A DNA stretch of 64,000 nt from FEN-1219 sp963744305 (GTDB lineage Bacteria; Pseudomonadota; Gammaproteobacteria; Steroidobacterales; Rariloculaceae), in NCBI GenBank assembly GCA_963744305.1, contig CAVUTF010000009.1:1-64000 (forward strand). Reading direction: 5' to 3'. Positions 9,148 to 18,184 of this stretch are shown one piece after another (position 1 is the first letter of the stretch; each line of letters opens with the position of its first letter). A program made the translations under genes and the position numbers. The notes under the pieces were generated by a model. That model did not search any database. It was not told the DNA's origin and saw nothing but the letters and a program-made list of their open reading frames with translations.

Positions 9148-10400
9148 TCAATGGCCCCTCGATCTGGAGTGGGCATAGGCCACTATGGCGTCGGCGGCAC
9201 GCCGCGCTCCGTTCGCAGCGCGCACGCGTGCGCCCAAGCGCGCCGCCTCACCCGCGGCAGCACCGATCGTCGAGAAGCTTGCGCAGCGCGCGCCCGAGCA
9301 CCGCCGGGGTCGCTCTGCGAACGTCGAGTATCGCCGCGACGCCGCGCCCCTTGAGCCGCACGCCGTTGTCGAATTGATCGTTCGCAAGCGGCAGCACGAG
9401 ACTCGGCTTGCCTGCACGCAGAACCGCCGCCAGCGTCCCCATCCCCGCGTGATGGACGACGATCTGCGCCTTCTCGAAAGCGCGCGCGTGAGGCGTGAAC
9501 GCGACCCAGCGCGAGCTCCGATGCCAAGGTCGGCGGTCGATCGCCGATGAGCAGCGCGCGCCTTCCCGCGAGCTCGCAAGCTTCCGCGACGAGGTCGGCG
9601 ACCGGCAGAGGCATCGGTCCGCCGGTTGTGCCAAGAGCGCATACGATCGGCGGAGGATCGGTCTCGAGAAACTCGGCGATCTCCGCTGGAAGCGCGGCTC
9701 CGTCGTCTTCGAGGAACGGGAACCCGCAAGTGACCAGGCCGGGAGGGTCTCCCGGCGCCTGCGACCTCAGCGCTTCGTCCCAGAGCGCGATGTGGCCATG
9801 GTCGCTCGTGAGCAGCCGCAGCATGGAATTTCTTTCGGGGCGCAGGCCGAGTGCCGTGCGCGTCGCGTTCATCGCGGCATCGAGCTCGCGTCGAAGGATG
9901 ATCGGGACGAGCAGCCGAAGCGCTCGCGAAAGCAGCTTCGGCGTGCGCCGGGCCACGCCGGGAAGCATCGAGCCATGCCCGTCCGGCCGAATGACGGCGG
10001 CGGGACTCAACCAGCCGAGCGTGAGCGGGACTCCGCGCTCCTCGGCCCACCAAATGGCGCCGAACGCGATGTGGTGGGCAACGACGGCGTCGATATTGCG
10101 CGCCGCTTGGAGCCTCCCCAGCTGCTCAAACTGCAAGGGGACGTCCGGAAGCAAGAATTGCCGTGTGATCTCGTAGAATCCGTTGCGCGGATGGAGCATC
10201 TCGGGGTGCTCTAGTAAATACGAGTCTGGCCATTCCCTCCCGGCTGTGTGCGCGGGCAGCCCAAGATGCTCGACTGTCTTTTTGTACTTCGGATGGACGA
10301 CGCACTCGACGTCGTGGCCCTGCCTGCGGAGCTCTAGAGCAACTGCGAGATAAGGGCGATGATCGCCGCTAGTACCGGTGGAGCAGACGGCGATACGCAG
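9148..10400 (-). CDS. UDP-glycosyltransferase-like protein, GT1/UGT type (frameshifted)
   Basis: Glycosyltransferase with the two-domain GT-B fold. The N-terminal glycine loop (VCSTGTSGDHRPYLAVALE) lies at 10337-10397, the linker near LVTCGFPFLEDDG, and the donor-binding signature HHAGMGTLAAVLRAGKPS with NDQFDNG in the C-terminal half. Breaks near 9513 and 9265 must be bridged to reach the end (AADAIVAYAHS). The frame is open upstream but has no ATG or GTG before the glycine loop. The best-placed start is CTG at 10398-10400, five bases after an AAGGAG ribosome site. Acceptor unknown; relatives glycosylate sterols, flavonoids, macrolides or carotenoids. It does not clearly belong to an operon. 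Confidence 0.8.
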
Positions 10401-10521
10401 AGTTTCTCCTTCGTTGACAACGATTGCCCCAAGCTGGTCCGCTCATGCCTTCACCTCAGCTCGCGAATCCGTTGCGGCATAGAATGTGTACTGTGGGAAT
10501 GAAGCGCGGTGGGCAAACGCC

Positions 10522-10818
10522 ATGAGCTATCTCGTGTTTTGCATTTTCGAGCTGAAGAACGCGACCCGTGAGGACTATTTGTATGCGTACGCTGACCTCG
10601 CGGAGCTCGGCTTGAAAAAGACCGTCAAATCGGACGATGGCCGTAGCGTCACGATCCCCTCTACCGCGGTGATGGGCATCTTCAGCGGCAAAAGCGTCAA
10701 CGATGTGCGCAGCTCCTTGGGCAACCAAGTGGAGGATGTCTTCAAGACACGGGGCTACGGCGGCGAGTTCTTCATCGTCGTTAGCGCGGACTGGGCGATC
10801 GGCGGCGGATCGACGTAG
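10522..10818 (+). CDS. Small conserved-looking hypothetical protein, ferredoxin-like fold pattern
   Basis: A 98-residue cytosolic protein with no signal peptide. ATG 10522 (SYLVFCIFELKNA) is preferred over one twelve codons upstream because the protein's regular structure begins there. The predicted order is strand (YLVFCIFELK), helix (REDYLYAYADLAELG), strand (SVTIPSTAVMGIFSG), helix (SVNDVRSSLGNQVEDVFKTR), strand (GEFFIVVSADWAIGG). This beta-alpha-beta-beta-alpha-beta layout is typical of small ferredoxin-like proteins such as Cas2/VapD relatives, but I see no catalytic motif and no CRISPR context. Function is unknown. It lies between two leftward genes and ends 8 bp before the convergent DUF481 gene. 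Confidence 0.6.
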   Translation: MSYLVFCIFELKNATREDYLYAYADLAELGLKKTVKSDDGRSVTIPSTAVMGIFSGKSVNDVRSSLGNQVEDVFKTRGYGGEFFIVVSADWAIGGGST

Positions 10819-10826
10819 GTCGCTGG

Positions 10827-11897
10827 TCAGAATTTCCATCCCAACGAGGTGAACGAGCCGTAGTCGACCGTCTCCTCGTCGTTTTCCGATTGGCCGTCGT
10901 ACGTGTAGTACACGCTGAACCCCCAGAAGAAGTCTTTGAAAATCTCCCAACGAAAGTCCACGTCGATGTTGCCGCGCGGCTCCTTGGATCCGGACAGTCT
11001 CCGGTAGAGCTGGAACTCCATTGATACGTCGAGCTCCGGCGTATCGTACTGAAACCACTCGAGGTCCATCGCGATCAACGCCTCGGTATCCTCCGTGGTC
11101 CCGGTTGACCCAACGTCCTCCTCGAAGCTGCGCACCAGGCCGCCGCCGAATCCGATGCGGCTTTCGTTCGTGTCGCGCAACCAGCGGGCCATGCCGCCTC
11201 CCAAGGTCCTGCGCTTGTCGATGCCGAGCTCGTCGTTGCTTTCGATCTCCCCGACGCCGAATGGGTTCCACTCCAAATTCTCCAGCAAGCGCTGGTAGTT
11301 GAAGCTCGTAATTACGCGCTGGCTGCTCGGGTCGCTCTCGCTGCTCGAGATAGCGCTGTCAACGTCGAACGACAGCATTCGCGTCTCTCCGCGGTAATCA
11401 AGGTCGAAGCCTGCGGTCGTTTGCTCGAGATCGTTGGCCTTCGCGAGGCTGTAGCCGAGATCGACCTTCATTTCGATGCGATCGATCAGGGTCGACTTGA
11501 TCGGCGTCATGCGCACGATGGTCTCGTTCGGCAGGTCCCGTGTTTCCGCTGCGGTTTGAACACGGACCTGGCCGTCACCGGTCGTCTCGGCCAGCGTGCC
11601 GTAGAGGCGTTCGCCGCTGACGAGGTTCACCTCGAAGGTCGTCGTGGAGAACAGCTGGTCGATATCGTCCCACTCGAGAGCGATCACACCGGTCGTAGGC
11701 GAGTCGAAGGAAACCTTCCCCCTGTCCAGCGACTTGATCTCACCGGTGAGCCGGTCGCCGTTCTTGAACAATGCGATGTCGCTCTGGCCGTGTGCCGTGG
11801 CGGCCAGGAGCGTCGTGAGCGCAGCCGTGAGCAGATGGGCGGCAAAACAACGATGAGACCGGCGCTTCTTACGGGCTCGGTCGATTGTGCAATTCAT
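10827..11897 (-). CDS. DUF481 outer-membrane barrel protein
   Basis: A 356-residue exported protein. A positively charged start leads into a signal peptide (LLTAALTTLLAATAHG). The N-terminal part has the short strand repeat often seen before DUF481 barrels (ALFKNGDRLTGEIKSLDRG, then VNLVSGERLYGTLAE). From about residue 140 alternating amphipathic strands follow, ending in an aromatic residue (FTSLGWKF), the usual barrel-insertion signal. DUF481 proteins are salt-induced or porin-like barrels of unknown function. It is intact, monocistronic by position, and convergent with the small gene at 10522-10818. Confidence 0.82.
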   Translation of the reverse strand: MNCTIDRARKKRRSHRCFAAHLLTAALTTLLAATAHGQSDIALFKNGDRLTGEIKSLDRGKVSFDSPTTGVIALEWDDIDQLFSTTTFEVNLVSGERLYGTLAETTGDGQVRVQTAAETRDLPNETIVRMTPIKSTLIDRIEMKVDLGYSLAKANDLEQTTAGFDLDYRGETRMLSFDVDSAISSSESDPSSQRVITSFNYQRLLENLEWNPFGVGEIESNDELGIDKRRTLGGGMARWLRDTNESRIGFGGGLVRSFEEDVGSTGTTEDTEALIAMDLEWFQYDTPELDVSMEFQLYRRLSGSKEPRGNIDVDFRWEIFKDFFWGFSVYYTYDGQSENDEETVDYGSFTSLGWKF

Positions 11898-12009
11898 ACG
11901 ATGTCCTCGGCTCGCTGACGGGCGCTAGTTTTATTCCAGCCTCGCTCAGCGTCTATAGGTATCCCGGGTGCTTGACGCGCACGTCACGAGACGTCGCGTA
12001 ATGCGGCAG

Positions 12010-13617
12010 CTAACGGCTTTGATCGCTCAGCGCATTCAACGCCGCTTCGAAGGTGCTCCACGGCACGGGCCTGCCATGCACGGGCGCCAACGTCTCGACG
12101 TCTAGTTTCAAGCGCGCGACCTGAGTGGCGAGGCTGCGCATCGCGGGCAGCTGCGCCGCTTTGGGAGCCTCGTGCGTATCGAAGAGGTCCGCTTGAAACG
12201 CGATGCGCTCGGCCGGCAGATACGCCATCAGCATGCCGTCGACGTGCTGCAAGGGCTGCACGTAGTAGACGCGCAGAATCCTGCGGTTGTCCGTGATCAC
12301 GTAGTTTTCCTGAACAGCCTCGTAGTTGTAGCCCTCGGACACCTCCGTGGGCGGCCACAGGGAGACGATGTCCGGATTCACCGTCCGCGGCTCGTAGCTC
12401 AACACGTCGCTATTCAAGAACGCGATGTTTTTCATGTGCGCGACGACGGTGGCACCGATGTGCAGGTACGTTCTCAAGCCGCCGATGTGGTCGAAGTGCG
12501 GGTGAGAGCTCACGAGCCAGCGAATCGGCTTGCCGGGCGCAAGCTTCGCGATCGCTTCGATCACCGCGAGACTGCGTTCTTCATTCCCCGGCGCCTCGAA
12601 CACGGCCACGAAATCGCTGAACTCCACCATGTAGCTGTTGGCCGGCCCGCCGCCCAAGAGATACACGCCATCAGCGATCTCCTCGACGGTCACCGCGGTC
12701 TCGAACCTGGCCTGCGCCACGGACGGCGGCACCGGCACCGAATCGCCGCACGCATTGGGCTGAACGTTCGGGAAGTTGCCGCCGTAGCCGTTGTGTCCGG
12801 TGCTCAGGCGATAGAACTGCCAGTTGTCGTCCCACCCGTGATGTGAGTGCCACTGGGTGGGCCACTTGACGTTGCCGAACGTCGTCTGTTGCGTCGACTC
12901 GTGCTCGATGTTGAAGTCGCCGAGCGCGGGCTCGCTCACTGTGGTCTTGATCCGCGTGATCTGGTTCTGTGAATTGATCGTCGCGTCCACTCGGTACTTC
13001 CCGAGCATCGTGATGGCGACGACGTGGACCTTCTCCGGTTGCACCACGTTGCCGTCGCGGCCTTTCTCGATCTGTTCCCAACGCCAGAAAGCGACCGGAT
13101 TCGCGCCAGGCAGACGAGCAGCCTTGAGAAACCCCGGAGGGTTGAGCCACAGATCCAGTCGATACAACTCGGCGAGCTCCGGCGGCACGGCAACGGGCTC
13201 CCCGTCGCCGTCGATGTGCCAGGCGTAACGGCCATTCACGATGTGCGTCTGCCGGCTCGCAACTTGCGTCGGTGTGCCGTCCTGCCAACCCAGTCCGTAC
13301 TTCCACGCGGCGGGGCTCAAACCCGGCTTGCGATCGAAGGTCTCCTTGCTCGTGCCCGTCTCCCAGTTGATGGTGCGCGAGTAGTTCGCCAAGGAATCGA
13401 TGCGCGGCCAGTCCACGTTGACGGCATTCTCGAACGTCTGCCCAACCGCTCCGGCATATCCGGTGCCGGAGAACGTGATGCACCTCAAGCTCGCTTCGCC
13501 GATTTCTTCTGCCGCCGCGGCTAGAAGCGGCCCGGGATCCACGTACCCCGGAGGAAACTGCTGGGCGGACAACTGCGTTCCGCAGATCAGCAAAGCCAAT
13601 GCGATGGATCCCCTCAT
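12010..13617 (-). CDS. Exported MBL-fold metallo-hydrolase with long N-terminal domain
   Basis: A 535-residue exported protein. ATG 13617 was chosen because it opens into a signal peptide (SIALALLICGTQLSAQ); the frame upstream is arginine-rich noise. Residues about 30-290 form an N-terminal domain of beta-rich type around a Trp/Tyr-rich core. The metallo-beta-lactamase fold occupies about 300-535, with zinc motif SSHPHFDHIGG (HxHxDH), a later His in VVAHMKN, Asp in AFQADLFDTHE and the last His in LAPVHGRPVPW. All expected zinc ligands are present. Substrate unknown; related two-part proteins are common near other exported hydrolases. Intact in one frame. Confidence 0.85.
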   Translation of the reverse strand: MRGSIALALLICGTQLSAQQFPPGYVDPGPLLAAAAEEIGEASLRCITFSGTGYAGAVGQTFENAVNVDWPRIDSLANYSRTINWETGTSKETFDRKPGLSPAAWKYGLGWQDGTPTQVASRQTHIVNGRYAWHIDGDGEPVAVPPELAELYRLDLWLNPPGFLKAARLPGANPVAFWRWEQIEKGRDGNVVQPEKVHVVAITMLGKYRVDATINSQNQITRIKTTVSEPALGDFNIEHESTQQTTFGNVKWPTQWHSHHGWDDNWQFYRLSTGHNGYGGNFPNVQPNACGDSVPVPPSVAQARFETAVTVEEIADGVYLLGGGPANSYMVEFSDFVAVFEAPGNEERSLAVIEAIAKLAPGKPIRWLVSSHPHFDHIGGLRTYLHIGATVVAHMKNIAFLNSDVLSYEPRTVNPDIVSLWPPTEVSEGYNYEAVQENYVITDNRRILRVYYVQPLQHVDGMLMAYLPAERIAFQADLFDTHEAPKAAQLPAMRSLATQVARLKLDVETLAPVHGRPVPWSTFEAALNALSDQSR

Positions 13618-13663
13618 GGTCTCTCCCTCCCGCAAGAGGCGCCAGTATGTATCATGACGCCGC

Positions 13664-14798
13664 GTGAAAGCAGGGATCGCCAACTCCGCGTTAGTCGAGC
13701 AGGTTCGCAACACTGCGGCGATGGCTTTGGTCGACGCCGCCCGCGGCACCTCTTGTCGCAATCTTCGAGCGCGCAACAGACGAGCCGGAGGACGGCGAAG
13801 GCGCGCTCGTACGTGCGCTGCGGCTCCGCCTCGCCGCCCACTACGCGACCGTCGCGACGTTCGTGCCGACGGACGTCGATGCGCACATCCGGCATCACAT
13901 GTGGACCGCCGTGAACGAGCGCGACGTCTTCGGCGCAGCCCGCGCGTGTATCGACGAGGCAGCGGCACGCGACGCAACGACGGTGTCCGCACGCGTCACG
14001 CAAGGTCTTTCCGGCCACGACGGCGAATGGCTTTCCGTTCGCGCCGGTGCGCTGGGTCGCGCTCTGACGCTCGGCTTGGATGACGAGGTCGCCGGGCTCA
14101 CTGCGCAGATCGACGCGGAGCTCGATCGTGAAGAGCGTCTGTTCGCCGATGCGGTGGCGCGCGGCACGCCCGGTCGCACCACGCTCGCGCTCGCGACGAC
14201 AATTGCGCACAATCTCGGCGACCTGTCGCGCGTCGTAGAAGCGTGGCCGAAAATTCGCGACGGCCACGAGCTCAAGGAACGTTACTCACGCCTGGCGCAT
14301 GCCGACGGGGCCCGGCACCGCGCAAGCTTCGTGCTCGCGGGCGCGCTCAACAAGGAGCTCATGGCCCTCGAGAATCATCGCTTCCTTGCGCTGCGCAAAC
14401 CGCGGGCGCTGCGGCGGAGTCGCGATCTGCTGCTGCCGCTCGGTCCCTGGTTCGATGAGTGGGGTGAAATGCTCTGCGGCCCTTGCGGGCTCGACGACGC
14501 CGAGCGCGCCGACGTCGTGACGGCGCTCATCGAGCTGCATCTCTCGTCGCCGCGACAAGAAGGCTGTTTGCGGGCGCTCGCCGGCATTCATCGTGCGACG
14601 CGCGGCGGTCTCCAGTCGTATATATCTGCGCTGCCGGCGCGGTTGCGAAAGGAGCCGATGCGCGGTCGAATCCGCGAATCCATCGACATTGGTCCCGAGC
14701 ATTTCGACGCGCGCATGGAGAAGCGCTTCAGAGCAGCGCTGGCGCAGCACACCGTCGGAGGAATCAACGCCCGCCGAGTAGCGCACGCCCCTCTGTAA
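13664..14798 (+). CDS. Hypothetical alpha-helical protein (frameshifted near the start)
   Basis: About 377 residues, with no recognised family. GTG 13664 starts MKAGIANSALVEQV, and a one-base break near 13740 joins it to APLVAIFERATDEPED and the long frame that ends at 14798. The protein is mostly helical and rich in Ala, Arg, Asp and Glu, with two cysteines in LCGPCGLDDAE. There is no signal peptide or membrane segment, so it is probably cytosolic. Its last 35 bp overlap the end of the convergent aldolase gene. Codon use and lack of stops support a real gene, but function cannot be assigned. Confidence 0.6.
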
Positions 14799-15678
14799 TG
14801 GCCGGCACGGTGGACCTGATGATGCGCCACCCCTCGCTCACTCGACGCGCGACATCCTCGCCCGAGCTCGCCGTGATGCCGCAAGCAACGTCGTGGCGTT
14901 TGCACGCCGCCAACACCTGCTGAAATCCTGCCTCGAGCTCGGGTGAGCTCGACGCAATGCCCATCGAACGCGACAAATCCGCGCCCGCGCCGAGAAATAG
15001 CGCGCCGACGCCCGGCGTGGTCGCAATCGCGTCCACGTTTCTCAACCCCTGCACCGATTCGATCATGACGATCGCGAGCAGATCCCCTTGCGGATTCAGC
15101 GGCCACACGTCGGCGCGACGCTCGTACTCCGCCGCGCTCACGCCCCACGCCCACGTCGCGAGAGTGGTCCCGTAGCCGCGGATTCCGACGGGCTCTCGCA
15201 GATCCGAGCCGCGCATCGGCGGATAGCGCATGGTTCGAACCGCCGTGAGTGCCTGCTCCGCCGTATCGACCCCGTTGAACACCACGCCCATCAAGCCCAT
15301 GTCGAGCGCCTGTTTGACGACCCAACCGGACTCGTCGGCCTCCGGCGGGAAGCGCGCGAAGAGCGCCACGTTCGGTTGCAGATTCTGCTTCGCGTGGATT
15401 GCTGCTTTGTCGATCATGCCGAGGAGAAACATCGCCAAGCCCGGAAAGTCGAGCGGGCTGTGCTCCATGTCGGCGTATGCGAAGTCGACGGGCGCTCGAG
15501 CGGTCTCGCGCGCATTCGCGAGGGAGAGATCGCCCGAGTTGATCAGGCCATAGACGGTTTCACCGGCCGCGAGCTTTGCGATGACCGGGTTCAGGTGAAC
15601 GCTCGTGTCTTGCGCCGGAACGGCGCGCGACGAAAGCACAGCGGCAGTCACAACGGCAAAGCATACGCAGAGTCGCAT
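14764..15678 (-). CDS. HpcH/HpaI aldolase-like protein with signal peptide
   Basis: A 304-residue member of the HpcH/HpaI aldolase/citrate lyase family, class II pyruvate aldolases that cleave or form hydroxy-oxo acids using a divalent metal. Family blocks are VYGLINSGDLSLANA, PVDFAYADMEHSPLD, GLMGVVFNGVDTAEQA, IVMIESVQGLRNVDAI and ALFLGAGADLSRSMG, the last two holding the metal-binding Glu and Asp. It is odd in starting with a clear signal peptide (CVCFAVVTAAVLSSRAVPAQ), whereas the classical enzymes are cytosolic. The usual catalytic His near the first strand is not obvious, and the conserved Arg is represented in ALFARFPPE. It may work in the periplasm or have become a binding protein. Confidence 0.8.
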   Translation of the reverse strand: MRLCVCFAVVTAAVLSSRAVPAQDTSVHLNPVIAKLAAGETVYGLINSGDLSLANARETARAPVDFAYADMEHSPLDFPGLAMFLLGMIDKAAIHAKQNLQPNVALFARFPPEADESGWVVKQALDMGLMGVVFNGVDTAEQALTAVRTMRYPPMRGSDLREPVGIRGYGTTLATWAWGVSAAEYERRADVWPLNPQGDLLAIVMIESVQGLRNVDAIATTPGVGALFLGAGADLSRSMGIASSSPELEAGFQQVLAACKRHDVACGITASSGEDVARRVSEGWRIIRSTVPAITEGRALLGGR

Positions 15679-15708
15679 GGGCGCAAATCGTACTCGGCCC
15701 TCGGCAGT

Positions 15709-16275
15709 CTACAAGCCCTCTATCTCGTCGGCAGCGCGTTTCAGAATCTCGGCGACCTTGCGAGTCGTGTCGCTGTCGGGGCCATTTCGCCAGGCCGTGC
15801 GGTAGGCTTGCTGTGCCACCCGTCCAAACGCCTGGTGCACATCGCCCATCGCGCCGCCGGCAACACCGTGCACCGCGTCGCGCAGCCGCTCGGCGATGTC
15901 GTCGAGTGTGCCCTTGTGCTCTTCGAGGAAGGCCTCGCCTTCAGCCGTAACGTGGTAGACCTTCTTGCCGTCCGTATCGACGATCCGCACGAGGCCTTGG
16001 TCCTCGAGCATTTGCAGCGTCGGATATACGGTTCCTGCCGACGGCGAGTAGCAGCCGCCGGTTTTCTCCTCCAGGGCCTTGATGATCTCGTAGCCGTGTC
16101 GCGGCTTCTCCCGCAACAGACGGAGAATCACGTACTTCATCTCACCGGACTCGAAGAACTGCCTTCGACGGCGGCCGTGGCGGCCGCCGCGCGGCCAGTC
16201 GAATCGCGAGCTCCATGGGTCGAAGCCAGAGCCGAAGATCTTCTCGAAACCGAAGTCCCAGTCTTTGCGCGGCAT
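15709..16275 (-). CDS. PadR-family transcriptional regulator
   Basis: A 188-residue winged-helix regulator. The start at 16275 (MPRKDWDFGFEKIFG) gives the familiar layout: an Arg/Gly-rich N-terminal tail, then the PadR DNA-binding domain from about residue 45 (MKYVILRLLREKPRHGYEII, SAGTVYPTLQMLEDQGLV) and a C-terminal helical dimerisation part. PadR proteins repress envelope-stress, detoxification or efflux genes and often their own. A three-unit palindromic repeat lies just upstream (16288-16323), fitting autoregulation. Neighbours are the aldolase and a GNAT gene, both on the same strand. The effector is unknown. Confidence 0.87.
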   Translation of the reverse strand: MPRKDWDFGFEKIFGSGFDPWSSRFDWPRGGRHGRRRRQFFESGEMKYVILRLLREKPRHGYEIIKALEEKTGGCYSPSAGTVYPTLQMLEDQGLVRIVDTDGKKVYHVTAEGEAFLEEHKGTLDDIAERLRDAVHGVAGGAMGDVHQAFGRVAQQAYRTAWRNGPDSDTTRKVAEILKRAADEIEGL

Positions 16276-16287
16276 GTGCGGCACCTC

Positions 16288-16323
16288 ACGATATATCTTG
16301 CGATAGATCGTACGATATATCTT
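16288..16323. promoter_or_regulatory. Three tandem 12-bp palindromic operator units upstream of padR-like gene
   Basis: Three adjacent 12-bp units: ACGATATATCTT (16288-16299), GCGATAGATCGT (16300-16311), ACGATATATCTT (16312-16323). Each is centred on an 8-bp GATA(T/G)ATC box, repeating exactly every 12 bp, and units one and three are identical. The array starts 13 bp upstream of the PadR start codon, where it would block transcription or initiation. Its role as the PadR operator is inferred. Confidence 0.7.
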
Positions 16324-16348
16324 CAGGCTTCGGCCGTGCAAGTCTGCC

Positions 16349-16846
16349 TCAAAGCACGAGCTCGAAATAGACGAGCGGCACGCCTCGATAGACGGCGCGT
16401 CCAACCTCGGTGAATCCGCATTTCTCATAGAACGGTCCGCCGCCTGCTGGCCCATCGTACGCGTCGAGCCGGATCGCTCCGACTGGCCACTCCCGCGCGG
16501 TGTCCTTCGCGCGTTCAATGAGCTGCCGTCCGACGCCCGAACGCTGCAACCGTGGCTCCACGTTGACGTCGTGCAAATACGCGGCCTTGCATACCGGCGT
16601 GAAATACTTCAGATCGATCGCCCACGGCTTCTTCGTTTCCATCCTGAGCGCGCCGATGATCCGCCCACGCTGGCTCGCGACGAGGACTCGCGAGGACTTG
16701 AGCCCGCGAGCGACGCTCTGCTCGCTGATCGTTGTGGACCAACGATTCTTGCCAAAGCGCTGCGCCTGATCTGCATCGACCGCGAGTCGCAGTTGCAGGA
16801 GCGCGGGGATGTCTTCTTTCGCGGCGAATCGAAACGACAGTGCCAT
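16349..16846 (-). CDS. GNAT-family N-acetyltransferase
   Basis: A 165-residue cytosolic acetyltransferase of the GNAT fold. The order is strand (FRFAAKEDIPALLQLRLAV), core strands (RGRIIGALRMETK), the acetyl-CoA pyrophosphate loop in AYLHDVNVEPRLQRSGVGRQ (R-x-x-G-V/I-G-R), and the C-terminal strands with PFYEKCGFTEVG. All four GNAT motifs can be found. The acceptor is unknown. It lies upstream of the PadR gene on the same strand, with the operator array between them, so it is more likely to be read separately. Confidence 0.85.
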   Translation of the reverse strand: MALSFRFAAKEDIPALLQLRLAVDADQAQRFGKNRWSTTISEQSVARGLKSSRVLVASQRGRIIGALRMETKKPWAIDLKYFTPVCKAAYLHDVNVEPRLQRSGVGRQLIERAKDTAREWPVGAIRLDAYDGPAGGGPFYEKCGFTEVGRAVYRGVPLVYFELVL

Positions 16847-16888
16847 GCGGCCGCACCTTCCGTGTGAGGGTGCGTGGACCGGTTTATC

Positions 16889-18043
16889 TCACCGAGCTCG
16901 CTCGGGATTTGCGACCGGAGTGAGGTCGCGACATGCCTCCGGGCTGTACGGCACAGGCGACAAATAAAGCGTATTGGAACCGACGTACGGCTCGGTGAAA
17001 TACGCAGGGTCGTCGGCTGAGTAGTCGCGCTTCAACGCCATCTTGGTGGCGTCGAGCGTGAAGCGCTCGATCACGTGCAACTCGCCGCCGTGCGGCGTCG
17101 TGCCGGTCAGCGTCCCGGGTAGAAAGCCGATCGTGTCGACGACGAGCGTGTCGTTCTCCCACCAGCCGACCGAATGGCCAGCACGGCTCGGCTCCACGTC
17201 GGCTGGGTGCGTTCTGGCACCCATGTGGATCGTGCGCTCGAGGCCGAGACGGCCGTACTGCAGCGTGATCGTATCGGCCGTTTGGGTGATGCGATTGACG
17301 CCCTCGCCGCCCCAGTCGGATACGATGCTCCCGGTCATGCACGACCGCTCGGCCCGCGGGATTGCGACGAGCGCTGCCATGGCGGCGCGTCCCGGCTCCG
17401 TCAGGTCGACAACGGCGACGGGCGGCGGCCGCGCGAACGCATCGCGGCCGGCAGCGGCCTCCGCGGTGCCGCGAGCTCCGGGAATCTCCCGCTGTCCTTC
17501 GGGCACGGCGCCGGGCTCGAACGTCGGGGCCTGGGACAGCGGCACGAGCGTGCCGTCTCGCCCTCTCGGATCCGTCATCACGAGCTGCTCAGCGGCCCAA
17601 TCCCCGGAGACGTTCGGATTGCCGTTCGCGAGGCGCGCTGCACGCTCGCTAGAAGACCTCGCGGCGATCCGCTGGCCGTAACGGTCGAGGCTGCTGCCGT
17701 CGGCGAAGATCAGCGTGCTCACGTAGCACGCGCGCGGGTCGGTGCGATCGGGCGAGCCTTTGATCGTAATGCGTGTGCCGGCCGCGAACATGTCCGGCGT
17801 CCAGCCCGAGCGACGCAGCGTAGTTGCCGACCGCATCTCGCAGCGCCATGCGACGGTCTTGCCGTCGTCGCCCGTCACGTCGAGATGCACCCACGAGTGC
17901 GGATTCACGAAGTCGAGATCCGTCACGACGCCGCTGAGCTCGACGTCCTCGTTCATCGCGAACGTGCCGAAGCCGTGATGCGCGTCGGCCGTCGTAATGG
18001 CCAGAAAACCTGTGCCCAGCAGTCCAACGACTCGTATTCTCAT
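16889..18043 (-). CDS. Exported protein with N-terminal DUF6152-like domain
   Basis: A 384-residue exported protein. ATG 18043 gives a signal peptide (VVGLLGTGFLAITTADA) followed directly by HHGFGTFAMNEDVELSGVVT, the hallmark opening of DUF6152, with VNPHSWVHLDV and TPDMFAAGTRITIKGSP after it. The remaining part (about 150-384) contains a beta-rich segment with VDTIGFLPGT and a final YVGSNTLYLSPVPYSPEA, seen in related exported proteins of unknown role. It probably works in the periplasm. Function is unknown. Intact in one frame and divergent from the sugar dehydrogenase at 18185. Confidence 0.75.
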   Translation of the reverse strand: MRIRVVGLLGTGFLAITTADAHHGFGTFAMNEDVELSGVVTDLDFVNPHSWVHLDVTGDDGKTVAWRCEMRSATTLRRSGWTPDMFAAGTRITIKGSPDRTDPRACYVSTLIFADGSSLDRYGQRIAARSSSERAARLANGNPNVSGDWAAEQLVMTDPRGRDGTLVPLSQAPTFEPGAVPEGQREIPGARGTAEAAAGRDAFARPPPVAVVDLTEPGRAAMAALVAIPRAERSCMTGSIVSDWGGEGVNRITQTADTITLQYGRLGLERTIHMGARTHPADVEPSRAGHSVGWWENDTLVVDTIGFLPGTLTGTTPHGGELHVIERFTLDATKMALKRDYSADDPAYFTEPYVGSNTLYLSPVPYSPEACRDLTPVANPERAR

Positions 18044-18184
18044 TGTCTGTAACGCTCTGCCAACGTGCGTGGCGAAGCCCAAATGATAGGCCTCACTGCA
18101 ACCGCGTCAACGCTGCGGGACTGCGGCCCGTTTGACGCGCGACGCGTGCTACGATTTGCGGCGGATTCATCTCCGGAGCCGATC

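Noticed and set aside
10522..10818. Cas2-like protein as part of a CRISPR system
   Set aside because: Only the general fold pattern fits. There is no repeat array, no cas1 and no Cas2 catalytic Asp pattern.
15231..15240. GGTTCGAAC resembling a tRNA T-arm
   Set aside because: It is inside the aldolase gene and no acceptor, D or anticodon arms can be built around it.
15088..16413. Long open frame of 441 codons on the plus strand
   Set aside because: It lies opposite the aldolase and PadR genes, is rich in Arg and His, and has no motif. Typical antisense shadow in GC-rich DNA.
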